47,605 nt of DNA from a virus. Shown here one piece after another: positions 31,315-38,452 of the stretch (position 1 is its first letter; each line of letters opens with the position of its first letter). Below the pieces are notes generated by a model. That model was given only the letters and a program-made list of their open reading frames with translations. It searched no databases and was not told the origin of the DNA. The position numbers were made by a program, and so were the translations under genes. The stretch spans positions 1 to 47,605 of IMG/VR virus record IMGVR_UViG_3300043449_001384, one strand, 5' to 3'.

Positions 31315-32177
31315 CCCTCGACCGCACCGACGCCCTCGCCGCCCTCGCCGCCCTCCGCCGCTCCGCCCTGGTGCGCGACGATTCCGGCCCCTCGCGCATT
31401 TACCGCGACGCCACCGGAAACATCTATCACTCGGTCACCAGCATCCTCAGCGCCACCGCCGACAAGTCCGGCCTCGAAGGCTGGGCAAAGCGCCAGAACG
31501 CCATCTACGGCCCTGGAGCGGCCGAGCAAGACCGCACCGTCGCCGCCACCCGAGGCACCCAAGCGCACTCCCAAGCGGAGTACATGCTCAAAACCGCCAA
31601 CAAAGTTGCTCGCTCGGTCGCCAACAAGCGCGGCTCGCTCCGCACCGACCCCCACGGCCTCCCCCATATCCCCACACCCATCTTCCGCTGGGCGCTAGCG
31701 CAGGCGTTGCCAAGCGTCCCGTCAGTCAGCCTCAGCGCCAAAGGCTTCGCCCGCAGCCTCACCACCTGGATAGCCAACAACGTTACCCAGTGCCACGCCT
31801 GCGAATTCTCCATTCATCACCCGGCAGGTTTCGCCGGCACAGCTGATGGCCTCATCTCGGTCGACAAGCACACCCTCGCCGAGTTTGATGCACCATCTGC
31901 ATTGGCCGGCGCACCATTCATCGCAGATTGGAAGACGAGCAACACCAAGCGCAGCCCCGAGATGATGGCTGACTACTGCCTCCAAGCCGGCGCCTACTCG
32001 CTCGGCCTAGAGCACCTAACCGGCATTCAACCCGCTGGCGCATTCATCGTGGTGGCTCGCCGCATCGGCGAACCCAACGTGACATTCATCAACCGCGACC
32101 AACTCGTTCGCGCCCAAGACGGCTACCTGGAGCGCTGCAGAATCTTTTACGAAGCCATTCAAGGGGTAGGACCCTAA
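31311..32177 (+). CDS. PD-(D/E)XK exonuclease (RecB/Cas4-like)
   Basis: The 288-residue enzyme has the PD-(D/E)XK layout: TRGTQAHSQAEYML near 80-95 (motif with the metal-binding His), GFAGTADGLI near 172-181 (Asp), FIADWKTSN near 203-211 (Asp-x-Lys) and YCLQAGAYSLGLEH near 222-235 (motif IV Gln-Tyr). The GTG start overlaps the previous stop. It probably degrades host DNA or takes part in phage recombination together with the SSB-like protein. The final bases contain the first of three GCCATTCAAGG repeats. Confidence 0.75.
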   Translation: MTLDRTDALAALAALRRSALVRDDSGPSRIYRDATGNIYHSVTSILSATADKSGLEGWAKRQNAIYGPGAAEQDRTVAATRGTQAHSQAEYMLKTANKVARSVANKRGSLRTDPHGLPHIPTPIFRWALAQALPSVPSVSLSAKGFARSLTTWIANNVTQCHACEFSIHHPAGFAGTADGLISVDKHTLAEFDAPSALAGAPFIADWKTSNTKRSPEMMADYCLQAGAYSLGLEHLTGIQPAGAFIVVARRIGEPNVTFINRDQLVRAQDGYLERCRIFYEAIQGVGP

Positions 32178-32222
32178 AAGCCATTCAAGGGCCTTCCCGG
32201 GGCTCCTAGGGGCCATTCAAGG
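32153..32222 (+). repeat. Three direct GCCATTCAAGG repeats
   Basis: GCCATTCAAGG occurs at 32154-32164, 32180-32190 and 32212-32222, with spacings of 26 and 32 bp; a weaker TGCATTCATAGG follows at about 32231. The first copy overlaps the exonuclease 3' end. The spacers can form GC-rich hairpins around CCCGGG and GGGGCC. It could be a protein-binding array such as a replication origin. This is inference. Confidence 0.55.
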
Positions 32223-32416
32223 CCAAAATTTGCATTCATAGGGAAACATCCGAGTTTCGGAGGTTTGATTCTGCTGGAGCGTGGCCGGAATTCCCGCCTG
32301 CGGGCGATGCAGATTCTGCATTGGTGCGCGGTGCTGGCGGTGTTGCGACGCATTCTCAACAACCTAGGGCGATGCGGTGAGAACGAGAATGGGAATCGTT
32401 CTCAACCGCAGGCCAC
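32178..32416. other. Non-coding region between convergent units (possible origin or control region)
   Basis: No convincing gene is visible here. The region holds the second and third GCCATTCAAGG repeats, a CAACCTAGG (32360-32368) like the late-block motif, and a strong imperfect hairpin at 32374-32409 in which GCGGTGAGAACGA pairs with TCGTTCTCAACCGC around GAATGGGAA. A terminator for the minus-strand gene follows. Origin or transcription-control use is inferred. Confidence 0.45.
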
Positions 32417-32443
32417 AAAAAAGGCCAGCCGCTGGGGCTGGCC
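32417..32443 (-). terminator. Rho-independent terminator of 32456-32611
   Basis: On the minus strand GGCCAGCC pairs perfectly with GGCTGGCC around a 5-base loop and is followed by TTTTTT. It starts 13 nt after the stop of the small membrane-protein gene. Confidence 0.85.
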
Positions 32444-32455
32444 AGGGTGGGGAGA

Positions 32456-32611
32456 TCAGATCAGCTGCAGGATGGCGAGGATCCCCAACAGCGCTAGGAG
32501 GATTGTCTGGCGTTGCTGCAGGGCTTCGATCTGACCTTGCTGGTGATCTGTAAGTTCAACGGCGGCCGTGATGATATCGGCCTTGCTGGAGCGTTCTGTG
32601 ATGGTCTGCAT
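32456..32611 (-). CDS. Small membrane protein (51 aa)
   Basis: The 51-residue product has a polar, helical first half (ERSSKADIITAAVELTDHQQ) and one hydrophobic segment at 37-51 (ILLALLGILAILQLI) that reaches the C terminus. This is the plan of a small tail-anchored membrane protein. The gene stands alone between two terminators, with CCTAGG 12 nt before its ATG and a possible promoter further up (TTGCGA, CACTGT at 17 bp). It may act on the host membrane or be an early effector. No family is recognised. Confidence 0.65.
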   Translation of the reverse strand: MQTITERSSKADIITAAVELTDHQQGQIEALQQRQTILLALLGILAILQLI

Positions 32612-32737
32612 GGCTGGTTTGCCTAGGTGCGGTGTTAGGTGAGCCGGGTGGCTCAGCTTCCATGATCGCGCCTACAGTGTGAGGCTAGCGTGATCTTCGC
32701 AAATCTTAACACGTGCAAGCAGCTAACACTGCGCCAA

Positions 32738-32762
32738 TAAAAAGCCGCCCAAGGTGGGCGGC
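32738..32762 (-). terminator. Rho-independent terminator of the 34884-32798 unit
   Basis: On the minus strand GCCGCCCA pairs with TGGGCGGC around a 3-base loop, followed by TTTTTATT. It lies 36 nt after the stop at 32798 and ends the minus-strand block of small genes. Confidence 0.85.
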
Positions 32763-32797
32763 ATTTGCAAACGACACAACAGCGACATAAAACCGAC

Positions 32798-33208
32798 TCA
32801 GAACGGCAGGTCCTCAGCGGCACTGGTGCGTTGGTGCCGGAGCCGGAGCCGCTTGGGGGCGGCAGACTCTACGGCACGCCGGAACGATGCCAGGGCTGAG
32901 GCGTGCGCCTTGGTAGCACGGATGGCCAGACTTGGATCGTTTTCGACCATCGCTCTTCCTGCGAGAAGTTCGAGGCGATAAAGTCCAAGCATGGCCTGGC
33001 AATCCAAAGCGTGGCCGGTAGCGGGCTCGCACAATTCGAGCGCCGCCACCCTCACCGATCGTTGAGCCGTTCGCAGGCTGACGCCGTAGCGTTCAGCGAT
33101 CAGCTGGGAGGCAATCGCCGTACCGGTGCCGGAGGCTAGCAGCTCCAAGGCGGCCGCCTCTCGGTCGGTCAGCTCTGCTTCTGTGGCTCGCTGCTGTTTG
33201 TCAGGCAT
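32798..33208 (-). CDS. Helix-turn-helix protein (136 aa)
   Basis: The frame is open from 33229, but the ATG at 33208 overlaps the upstream stop by 8 nt. The product begins with TEAELTDREAAALELLASGT followed by an HTH (IASQLIAERYGVSLRTAQRS), then a helical, Arg-rich C terminus. It is probably a DNA-binding regulator. A small terminase subunit is a less likely alternative because a better candidate lies at 35012. Confidence 0.6.
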   Translation of the reverse strand: MPDKQQRATEAELTDREAAALELLASGTGTAIASQLIAERYGVSLRTAQRSVRVAALELCEPATGHALDCQAMLGLYRLELLAGRAMVENDPSLAIRATKAHASALASFRRAVESAAPKRLRLRHQRTSAAEDLPF

Positions 33209-33800
33209 CGCGCCAATCCTCAGCAGCACGCAGCATTTCGCCGGCCAGGTACGTCATGCCAGCATTGACAAGTGCCGTAGCCATGTCGTCAGGGTCCTCG
33301 ACGGTCTGACCCTCCAGCAGCTCTAGGCGGCTGGTGTAGCCATAGACATCGCAGGCCGCATCACACCAGCGAAGGACTGACTCGCTGTTCTGTTCATAGA
33401 ACCGCAGGAGGTCCCGGGTGTAGCACATGTCAAGGTTGATAAAGTCCGATTGGCTGTAATTACAGAGGCCGGACTCGTCAGGGTCGGAGTGGCTGTAACG
33501 CTCTAGGAGCCACTCTGTGCAGCCGTCTTCCAGATCCCAGCCGGATTCCTGCAGGACGTAGCGCAGAGAGTCGTAGTCACAATCGACTGACTGCCGCTCG
33601 CACCATGCCCGGTAAATCTCCCGGCCGGCTTCGCTGAGGGATTGCCAGCCTCGCCATGCCATACCTGGCTCGAAGCGGTAGCTACTGAGGCGCCGGTAAC
33701 CGTCAGACCATTGGCCGGAATGGTGCTCTGACCAGAACAGCCAGGAACCGGCCACATAGTCGAAGCGGTCGCAGTCGAGAGTAAGGGTTGCTAGTTCCAT
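33201..33800 (-). CDS. Lysine-free acidic hypothetical protein (199 aa)
   Basis: The product has no lysine at all, about 40 Asp/Glu against 16 Arg, and many Trp, Tyr and Cys residues (WLFWSEHHSGQWSDGY; WDLEDGCTEWLLERYSHSDP). The charge pattern recalls DNA-mimic and antirestriction proteins, but I see no match to ArdA or Ocr motifs. It lies in the minus-strand block of small unknown genes. The role as a host-defence blocker is a guess from composition. Confidence 0.6.
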   Translation of the reverse strand: MELATLTLDCDRFDYVAGSWLFWSEHHSGQWSDGYRRLSSYRFEPGMAWRGWQSLSEAGREIYRAWCERQSVDCDYDSLRYVLQESGWDLEDGCTEWLLERYSHSDPDESGLCNYSQSDFINLDMCYTRDLLRFYEQNSESVLRWCDAACDVYGYTSRLELLEGQTVEDPDDMATALVNAGMTYLAGEMLRAAEDWRDA

Positions 33801-33852
33801 TTGGAGGGAGTTGCGGTTGGGTGGATTGTGGTTAAGGTTTCTATGGGTAGCT

Positions 33853-34143
33853 CTATCTTGTTTCCAGCGTTACAAAAGCCACAGTGAGGGATCCACTGGG
33901 ACGTAGCTCTATAAGGTCGCCGTGGTGCGTTGTCTGGCAGCGGCAGCCGGTAAGGCCTAAGGCCTTCTTGGCTGCGATCACAACGGAACGGTCAGTGGCT
34001 CCGGCTGGAACACTGAAGCTCTCGCGCCGCACCCAGCTGTAATTAGCCTCACCGCCGAAGGTGTCGGTAAGTTCGGCGCTGTAGGTCAGAACTGGTGCGG
34101 CTGGTGCGGTGCGCCCATAGGGGCGGACTTGTTCCCAGGTCAT
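33853..34143 (-). CDS. Hypothetical protein (96 aa)
   Basis: The product is beta-prone with VLTYSAELTDTFGGEANYSW in the first half and DLIELRPSGSLTVAFVTLET at the end; it has two Cys close together (GCRCQ). It starts in an ATGA overlap with the small membrane protein upstream. The function is unknown. Confidence 0.55.
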   Translation of the reverse strand: MTWEQVRPYGRTAPAAPVLTYSAELTDTFGGEANYSWVRRESFSVPAGATDRSVVIAAKKALGLTGCRCQTTHHGDLIELRPSGSLTVAFVTLETR

Positions 34144-34289
34144 CGGATGGCACGGGTCAGGGTGGGCTGGTGCTGGTGCGTCGGGCAGGATGCGCGGCCA
34201 CTGGTGCGCCCAGCGTCAAACGACAGCGCCGCGGCGGCGATCACCAGGGCGGTGACTGCTAAGGCGCTGGATCGGACTGTGGCGATCAT
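34140..34289 (-). CDS. Small membrane or secreted protein (49 aa)
   Basis: The frame is open from 34415, but the ATG at 34289 overlaps the upstream stop (ATGA) and gives a 49-residue product with one hydrophobic segment at about 8-26 (SALAVTALVIAAAALSF), then a polar tail with a Cys and two His. It could be a signal-anchored peptide. The function is unknown. Confidence 0.5.
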   Translation of the reverse strand: MIATVRSSALAVTALVIAAAALSFDAGRTSGRASCPTHQHQPTLTRAIR

Positions 34290-34687
34290 GTGAGCACCTC
34301 CGCTTGGATCGCCTGTAGGGTTGCGATTTGGCCGCCGATTTGCAGCCTGAGCCCATCTGGATCGGTCACAGTGTCGGCAAGATCGCGCACGATCCCGGCC
34401 ATGTGATCCCACCATGGATGGGCTGAACTGCCGCCGGCTTCAAAGTCTTCAAAAATTCCCCAGAGGGAATCGGTAGCTAGAACTCGGTCGTTCCATAGCA
34501 GGCGCACAACGGCGCCCACATACGGGCCAGCTGGCCCGTCTGGTTTAGGTTGCACGCTGTCATCCCCGGGGATCGTCAGGGTCAGCCGCAATTTGCCAGA
34601 CTGCGCGATTGTCTCGCCAGTGGATCGGGCCAGATCAGGCCCGCGGAATTCCGCCATGGCGGCGCGGATGGTTTGAAGGTCGGTCAT
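34286..34687 (-). CDS. Hypothetical protein (133 aa)
   Basis: The product has a mixed alpha/beta pattern with GKLRLTLTIPGDD and PYVGAVVRLLWNDRVLATDS, then an acidic Trp-rich stretch (FEAGGSSAHPWWDHMAG). It overlaps both neighbours by 4 nt. No family is recognised. Confidence 0.55.
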   Translation of the reverse strand: MTDLQTIRAAMAEFRGPDLARSTGETIAQSGKLRLTLTIPGDDSVQPKPDGPAGPYVGAVVRLLWNDRVLATDSLWGIFEDFEAGGSSAHPWWDHMAGIVRDLADTVTDPDGLRLQIGGQIATLQAIQAEVLT

Positions 34688-34884
34688 GCTCCCAGACCTC
34701 CGGGAGCGAGGCCGCGACGATGGCCGTCAAATGCGACAACGCGCAGCACGACAGCCTCGGGATCACGTCGCAGCATCGCAGCGACACACTCGCTCCCAGA
34801 CAAACGCGGAGACCACTCGGTCGACGCCAAGCGGCCGCCGTCGATTAGCAGGTCTGGCCAAGTGTTGTAAGTTTCTGCAGCCAT
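34684..34884 (-). CDS. Hypothetical protein (66 aa), first gene of minus block
   Basis: The frame is open from a GTG at 34932. I prefer the ATG at 34884 because a TACACT -10 element at about 34938-34943 would make the GTG nearly leaderless. The product (MAAETYNTWPDLLIDGGRLA) is short and mixed. Its stop overlaps the next start. The function is unknown. Confidence 0.5.
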   Translation of the reverse strand: MAAETYNTWPDLLIDGGRLASTEWSPRLSGSECVAAMLRRDPEAVVLRVVAFDGHRRGLAPGGLGA

Positions 34885-34937
34885 GGATCTGATTGGAGCG
34901 AAGGCCACCGGTTGGGCTCGTTCCGCTCTCACCTCAC

Positions 34938-34943
34938 AGTGTA
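34938..34943 (-). promoter_or_regulatory. -10 element (TACACT) for the minus block
   Basis: On the minus strand CTCTACACTGTGAGG contains TACACT about 50 nt before the chosen ATG at 34884. Similar CACTGTAG strings precede the minus genes at 22186 and 32611. No clear -35 box is seen. Confidence 0.4.
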
Positions 34944-34974
34944 GAGCATATGGCGCAACCTGTCCACACTTGCA

Positions 34975-34985
34975 GGCAACCTAGG
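34975..34985 (+). promoter_or_regulatory. Late-block motif GGCAACCTAGG, copy 4 (before terminase)
   Basis: This exact copy lies 26 nt before the ATG at 35012. A second GCAACCT lies at 34955-34961, 21 bp upstream of the one in the motif, giving a direct repeat of two helical turns. The motif marks the start of the packaging and head block. Confidence 0.6.
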
Positions 34986-35011
34986 CTGAGAGTCTGCAGC
35001 AGTGGTACGGA

Positions 35012-35359
35012 ATGAGCGAGCCGGCCGAGAAAAGGAAGCGAGCCGCTTTTACTGCACTGGAGATCGCAGACCAGGTCGACGCGGTGAGGGACTGGCTCGC
35101 CCAAGGACTGCGGCCGAACCAGGTCCGGCGGCGCTGTGCGGAAGAATGGGGCCTGCAGACTCGGGCGGCAGAATCCAGAATGCAGCTGGCGCGTCAGCGC
35201 ATGGTGCAGGATCTGGAGTCGATCGACCGTAAAGAAAAAGCGGCTGAGCTACTGGAAGCGGCGGCAGAGATTCTGCAGCTGGCGCGTGAGACTCGCCAGC
35301 TCAGCAATGCGCTCGGCGCGCTCGGCTTCATATCGAAATTGACGAGGCTCTCCGACTGA
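35012..35359 (+). CDS. Terminase small subunit (putative)
   Basis: The 115-residue product has an N-terminal HTH-like part (VDAVRDWLAQGLRPNQVRRR; CAEEWGLQTRAAESRMQLAR) and a long helical C terminus that could form an oligomer ring (AAELLEAAAEILQLARETRQ). This layout, the size and the place just before the large terminase support a small terminase that binds the packaging site. The gap to the large subunit is 454 bp, longer than usual. Confidence 0.6.
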   Translation: MSEPAEKRKRAAFTALEIADQVDAVRDWLAQGLRPNQVRRRCAEEWGLQTRAAESRMQLARQRMVQDLESIDRKEKAAELLEAAAEILQLARETRQLSNALGALGFISKLTRLSD

Positions 35360-35650
35360 CCCAAGCGGGCAGCACTGGAGCGGACACGGTGAGCAAATGG
35401 AGCGGATCAGCTCGGCTGCAGTCTCTCAACGATTCCGACCCCCCGTCACCCCCTAGCGCACACCTCGGCCAGCCTGTCCGCGCATCTGTCCGCGCATCTG
35501 TCCATCACACAGATACGCAACGGCAAAACCTAGTGCTAGCAAGGGGTCTGGCTTGTCCAATCTGTCCAAGCATGACACCCCACCACGGGGCCCCCAGGGC
35601 CCTCCCCCCTACAAAGGGATCGGGCCAGGAGCGGTGATACCCGCTGCTCT

Positions 35651-35683
35651 CTGAACAAACCAAAAATCACACTACAATCACAC
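35651..35683 (+). promoter_or_regulatory. Sigma-70 type promoter (TACAAT) upstream of terL
   Basis: TACAAT at 35673-35678, with CTGAAC 16 bp upstream, lies within the 12-mer CTACAATCACAC that is repeated exactly at 30192-30203. It lies 130 nt before the terminase start, so the transcript would have a long leader that includes the C-tract region. Confidence 0.5.
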
Positions 35684-35700
35684 CCTAGTCTCTAGGTACA

Positions 35701-35731
35701 CCCCTCCCCCAGTCCCCACCCCCGGTCCCCC
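35701..35731 (-). other. G-quadruplex-forming tract (minus strand)
   Basis: Five C-runs of 4-5 bases (35701-35704, 35706-35710, 35714-35717, 35719-35723, 35727-35731) are separated by loops of 1 or 3 bases. The minus strand fits a very stable G-quadruplex and the plus strand an i-motif. It is in the terL leader, inside the possible packaging region. Confidence 0.65.
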
Positions 35732-35813
35732 GTCTCGGGCTGCGCCCTCGACAAAAGAAAGTACCCGCCTGCCGGTGCGCCTAGACTGCTAGGCAACACC
35801 ACCCAGCCCCCGC

Positions 35814-37211
35814 ATGTCCCTGCTGGCACGAATCCCCGCAGGCGGCTGCCTCACCCCTCCCACTGGAACGGGAACCCGCTGCACCGAAACCGAAGAATCC
35901 CTCCGAACCCGCATATTTGACTCCTTACTCCCGGCTCAAAAAGACTTCTGCCTAGACACCACAACCAAAATTCTCGGCTTCTGCGCGGGCTTTGGTGCGG
36001 GAAAAACAAGGGGGCTGGCGGCCAAGTGCCTACTCATGGCCATGGACAACCCCGGCACCGTAATGGCCGTGTTCGAACCCACCGCCGTGATGGTGCGTGA
36101 CGTCTGGATGCGCGCTTTCGACAGCTTCCTCGAAGACTTTGACATTCCCTACGACTTCCGAGTATCCCCCTCCCCCGAGTACATCATCCACCATCCCACT
36201 GGAACGACCACCCTCCTGTGCCGCGCCACTGAAACGTGGAACCGCCTGCGCGGCCAGACGCTAAGTGCTGTCCTCGCTGACGAAATCGACACCTCCCCCC
36301 AAGAAATCGCTCAAAAAGCCGTCGAAATGATGCTGGCTCGCTTGCGGGGCGGCACACAGCCTCAACTAGTCATGGCCTCTACCCCGGAGGGTTACCGCGC
36401 CATGCACCGCCTTTTCGTCCAAGACTTCCACGATGCCGAAGCAGTCGGCGACCTGGATCGCGTCGCCAACCTCAAAAAAGAACGCCGTCTCATCCGTGCC
36501 CGCACAAGCGATAACCCTTACCTACCCGCCGGATTCGTCGAGTCTCTACAGAGCGCGTACCCTCCTCAACTTCTGGCCTCATATTTAGAAGGACAATTTG
36601 CCAACCTCGAAAACACAACTGTCTACTACGCCTTCGACCGCGACACGCACTGGTGCGACACCGCCATCGAAGAAGACGATCGCCTCTTTGTTGGTTGCGA
36701 CTTTAACGTCGGTGCCGTTTTTGCCGAAGTCATCGTGCGACGCGGCCCCGAATTCCACGTTGTAGCCGAGCACCACCCCAAAGACACACCCGCCCTGGTG
36801 CGCCTTCTCCACGAAACATACCCAGATCACGTCGCCGCCGGAAACGTAGTCATCGTCCCCGACGCCGCCTCCCGCCACCGCTCTACCGCCAACGCCGCCG
36901 AATCCGACCTCGCCCTCCTCCGCAAAGCCGGGTTTTCTATCAAAAACCAGCTCGCCAACCCACCAGTGGCCGACCGCGTCAACTGTGTCGTTATGCTTCT
37001 GCTATCCAACCGCCTTCGCGTCCACAGCCGCTGCCGCTACCTAATCAAAGCCCTGGAGCAGCAGGCGTACGACACCACAGGCCGCCCTGGCAAAGGCCGC
37101 GGCGGCCTTGACGACCTAAGCGGCCCCGTCGATGCACTCGGTTACGCCGCGTACAAGCTCGCCCCACTGCAACGCTACGCCACAGGAGGCAGCAATTTTG
37201 TCACCTACTAA
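35814..37211 (+). CDS. terL: Terminase large subunit
   Basis: This 465-residue packaging motor has an ATPase with Walker A GFGAGKT at 59-65 and Walker B VLADEID at 153-159, and a C-terminal RNase H-like nuclease with acidic residues D296 (FVGCDFNVG), D350 (VIVPDAAS) and D440 (SGPVDALGYAAY). Length is normal for the family. It pumps DNA into the prohead and cuts it. An HNH gene lies tail to tail with it, overlapping by 4 nt at the stop codons. Confidence 0.93.
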   Translation: MSLLARIPAGGCLTPPTGTGTRCTETEESLRTRIFDSLLPAQKDFCLDTTTKILGFCAGFGAGKTRGLAAKCLLMAMDNPGTVMAVFEPTAVMVRDVWMRAFDSFLEDFDIPYDFRVSPSPEYIIHHPTGTTTLLCRATETWNRLRGQTLSAVLADEIDTSPQEIAQKAVEMMLARLRGGTQPQLVMASTPEGYRAMHRLFVQDFHDAEAVGDLDRVANLKKERRLIRARTSDNPYLPAGFVESLQSAYPPQLLASYLEGQFANLENTTVYYAFDRDTHWCDTAIEEDDRLFVGCDFNVGAVFAEVIVRRGPEFHVVAEHHPKDTPALVRLLHETYPDHVAAGNVVIVPDAASRHRSTANAAESDLALLRKAGFSIKNQLANPPVADRVNCVVMLLLSNRLRVHSRCRYLIKALEQQAYDTTGRPGKGRGGLDDLSGPVDALGYAAYKLAPLQRYATGGSNFVTY

Positions 37212-37717
37212 CCTCCCCACCGTATTTCACCTTCGGCAATTCTTCGGCTCCTAACTTCCGCCACCCTTGCCTGCGCCTCCGCTTCCGTTGCGTACCATTC
37301 GTTGGCCGTAACCCCTTTTTCTGTGTATACACCGACTTTCCACGGCCTGCCTTTCACACCGTAAGATACGTAACAATACCCTAAACCAGTATTATTCATT
37401 CGATTACTGGCGTTTGTAAGTAACCTTAAGTTGGCCCAGCAATTATTACTAGGATTTTTGTCAATATGGTCTACTTGATAACCGGCAGGCACATCTTCGC
37501 CTGTAACCCACTTCCAAATCAGCAAATGTTGAAAATACTGCCTATAACAAAGCTTTACCCTCCAGTAGCCCCACTGGTTTTGGTAGCCGATACGCCGCTC
37601 TAAGGGGCAACTACGGCCTGATTTTTTCTTTTGCCAGTAAAGTCCGCCGCCCAGGGGGTCGTAGAAAATTTCGTCCCACAGCAGCTCGGCAGGCGGAAGC
37701 GGCTTAGACTTCGTCAT
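37208..37717 (-). CDS. HNH homing endonuclease with AP2-like domain, next to terL
   Basis: The frame is open from 37798, but the ATG at 37717 follows an AGAGG ribosome site. The 169-residue product has the HNH core (LLIWKWVTGEDVP; YQVDHIDKNPSNNCWANLRL; LTNASNRMNN) and a C-terminal AP2-like DNA-binding part (WKVGVYTEKGVTANEWYATE). It is AT-rich and inverted relative to the head genes, the marks of a mobile gene. Confidence 0.85.
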   Translation of the reverse strand: MTKSKPLPPAELLWDEIFYDPLGGGLYWQKKKSGRSCPLERRIGYQNQWGYWRVKLCYRQYFQHLLIWKWVTGEDVPAGYQVDHIDKNPSNNCWANLRLLTNASNRMNNTGLGYCYVSYGVKGRPWKVGVYTEKGVTANEWYATEAEAQARVAEVRSRRIAEGEIRWGG

Positions 37718-37803
37718 GAAGACCTCTGTACAGGTTTTCCGTGCGTAGGGGATGCCAGTCCCGCTACGCGCATTTATCCTACCACGCCTAGAGGACAAAA
37801 CCC

Positions 37804-37953
37804 ATGCCTCTCAAGCGCGGCTCTTCCAGCAAAACGGTCAGCTCAAACGTCCGCAAGCTGATGGACGAGGGCTACACCCAAAAACAAGCGGTGGCCATTG
37901 CACTATCCAAGGCTGGTAAACCTAAAAAGAAACCCACCGCCGGTAAGAAGTAA
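37804..37953 (+). CDS. Small basic protein (49 aa)
   Basis: The product [20 protein letters not shown], followed by a Gln/Ala helix and a Lys-rich end, is one of three small basic proteins that many marine and cyanobacterial phages carry between terminase and portal. It may bind DNA or assist packaging; the role is unknown. The TAA shares one base with the next ATG. Confidence 0.7.
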   Translation: MPLKRGSSSKTVSSNVRKLMDEGYTQKQAVAIALSKAGKPKKKPTAGKK

Positions 37954-38123
37954 TGGCCAAGCGCGGTTTGTACAGTAACATTGCAGCTAAAAAAAGGCGC
38001 ATCGCCACTGGCTCGGGCGAAAAAATGCGCCGCCCCGGCTCCGAAGGCGCCCCCACCGACGCGGCCTTCAAGAAGTCCGCAAAAACAGCCAAGCGGCCCA
38101 AAGGCCGCAAGAAAACCAAATAG
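37953..38123 (+). CDS. Small lysine-rich protein (56 aa)
   Basis: The 56-residue product ([20 protein letters not shown], then GSGEKMRRPGSEGAPTDAAF and a Lys-rich end) has a pattern that recurs in cyanophage and other marine phage genomes next to terminase and portal. It is very basic and likely binds nucleic acid. The start is coupled to the previous stop (TAATG). Confidence 0.75.
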   Translation: MAKRGLYSNIAAKKRRIATGSGEKMRRPGSEGAPTDAAFKKSAKTAKRPKGRKKTK

Positions 38124-38132
38124 GACTGGATC

Positions 38133-38408
38133 GTGGCCATCATCTACCGCGGCGAACGCTTTGAGGGCTACAACAAGCCCAAACGCACCCCCTCCCACCC
38201 CGACAAAAGCCACGCCGTTCTCGCCAAGGAAGGCGAAACCGTCAAGCTGATCCGCTTCGGCCAACAAGGCGTCTCCGGCTCACCGCCCCGCGACAACGAG
38301 TCGGACGCCGCCCGCAAACGCCGCGCCGCCTTCAAAGCCCGCCACGCCGAAAACATCGCCAAAGGCAAAATGTCAGCCGCCTACTGGGCCAACAAAGTCA
38401 AGTGGTAA
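38133..38408 (+). CDS. Conserved marine-phage protein (91 aa)
   Basis: The GTG-started 91-residue product contains YRGERFEGYNKPKRTPSHPD, HAVLAKEGETVKLIRFGQQG and a final KMSAAYWANKVKW. These segments are well conserved in cyanophages and other marine phages near terminase or portal genes. The function is not known. It completes the set of three small basic proteins. Confidence 0.75.
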   Translation: MAIIYRGERFEGYNKPKRTPSHPDKSHAVLAKEGETVKLIRFGQQGVSGSPPRDNESDAARKRRAAFKARHAENIAKGKMSAAYWANKVKW

Positions 38409-38452
38409 CTACACCACGGGCAAACTAGGATATAAGAGTATTCCACTGGCTC

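Larger units (their letters stand above)
35360..35813 (+). other. Terminase intergenic region: repeats, C-tracts, promoter
   Basis: No convincing gene is seen in this 454-bp stretch. It contains a 12-bp tandem repeat TGTCCGCGCATC at 35475-35486 and 35487-35498 with further TGTCC copies to about 35570, a set of five C-runs at 35701-35731, and a promoter-like CTACAATCACAC at 35672-35683. The site between the terminase genes and the repeats make it a candidate packaging (pac or cos) site. Confidence 0.5.

Noticed and set aside
35389-35637. 82-residue ORF (GTG start) between the terminase genes
   Set aside because: The translation is low-complexity, rich in Ser, Pro, Arg and His, and largely follows the tandem DNA repeat and C-tracts. 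It has no ribosome site or coupling to its neighbours.
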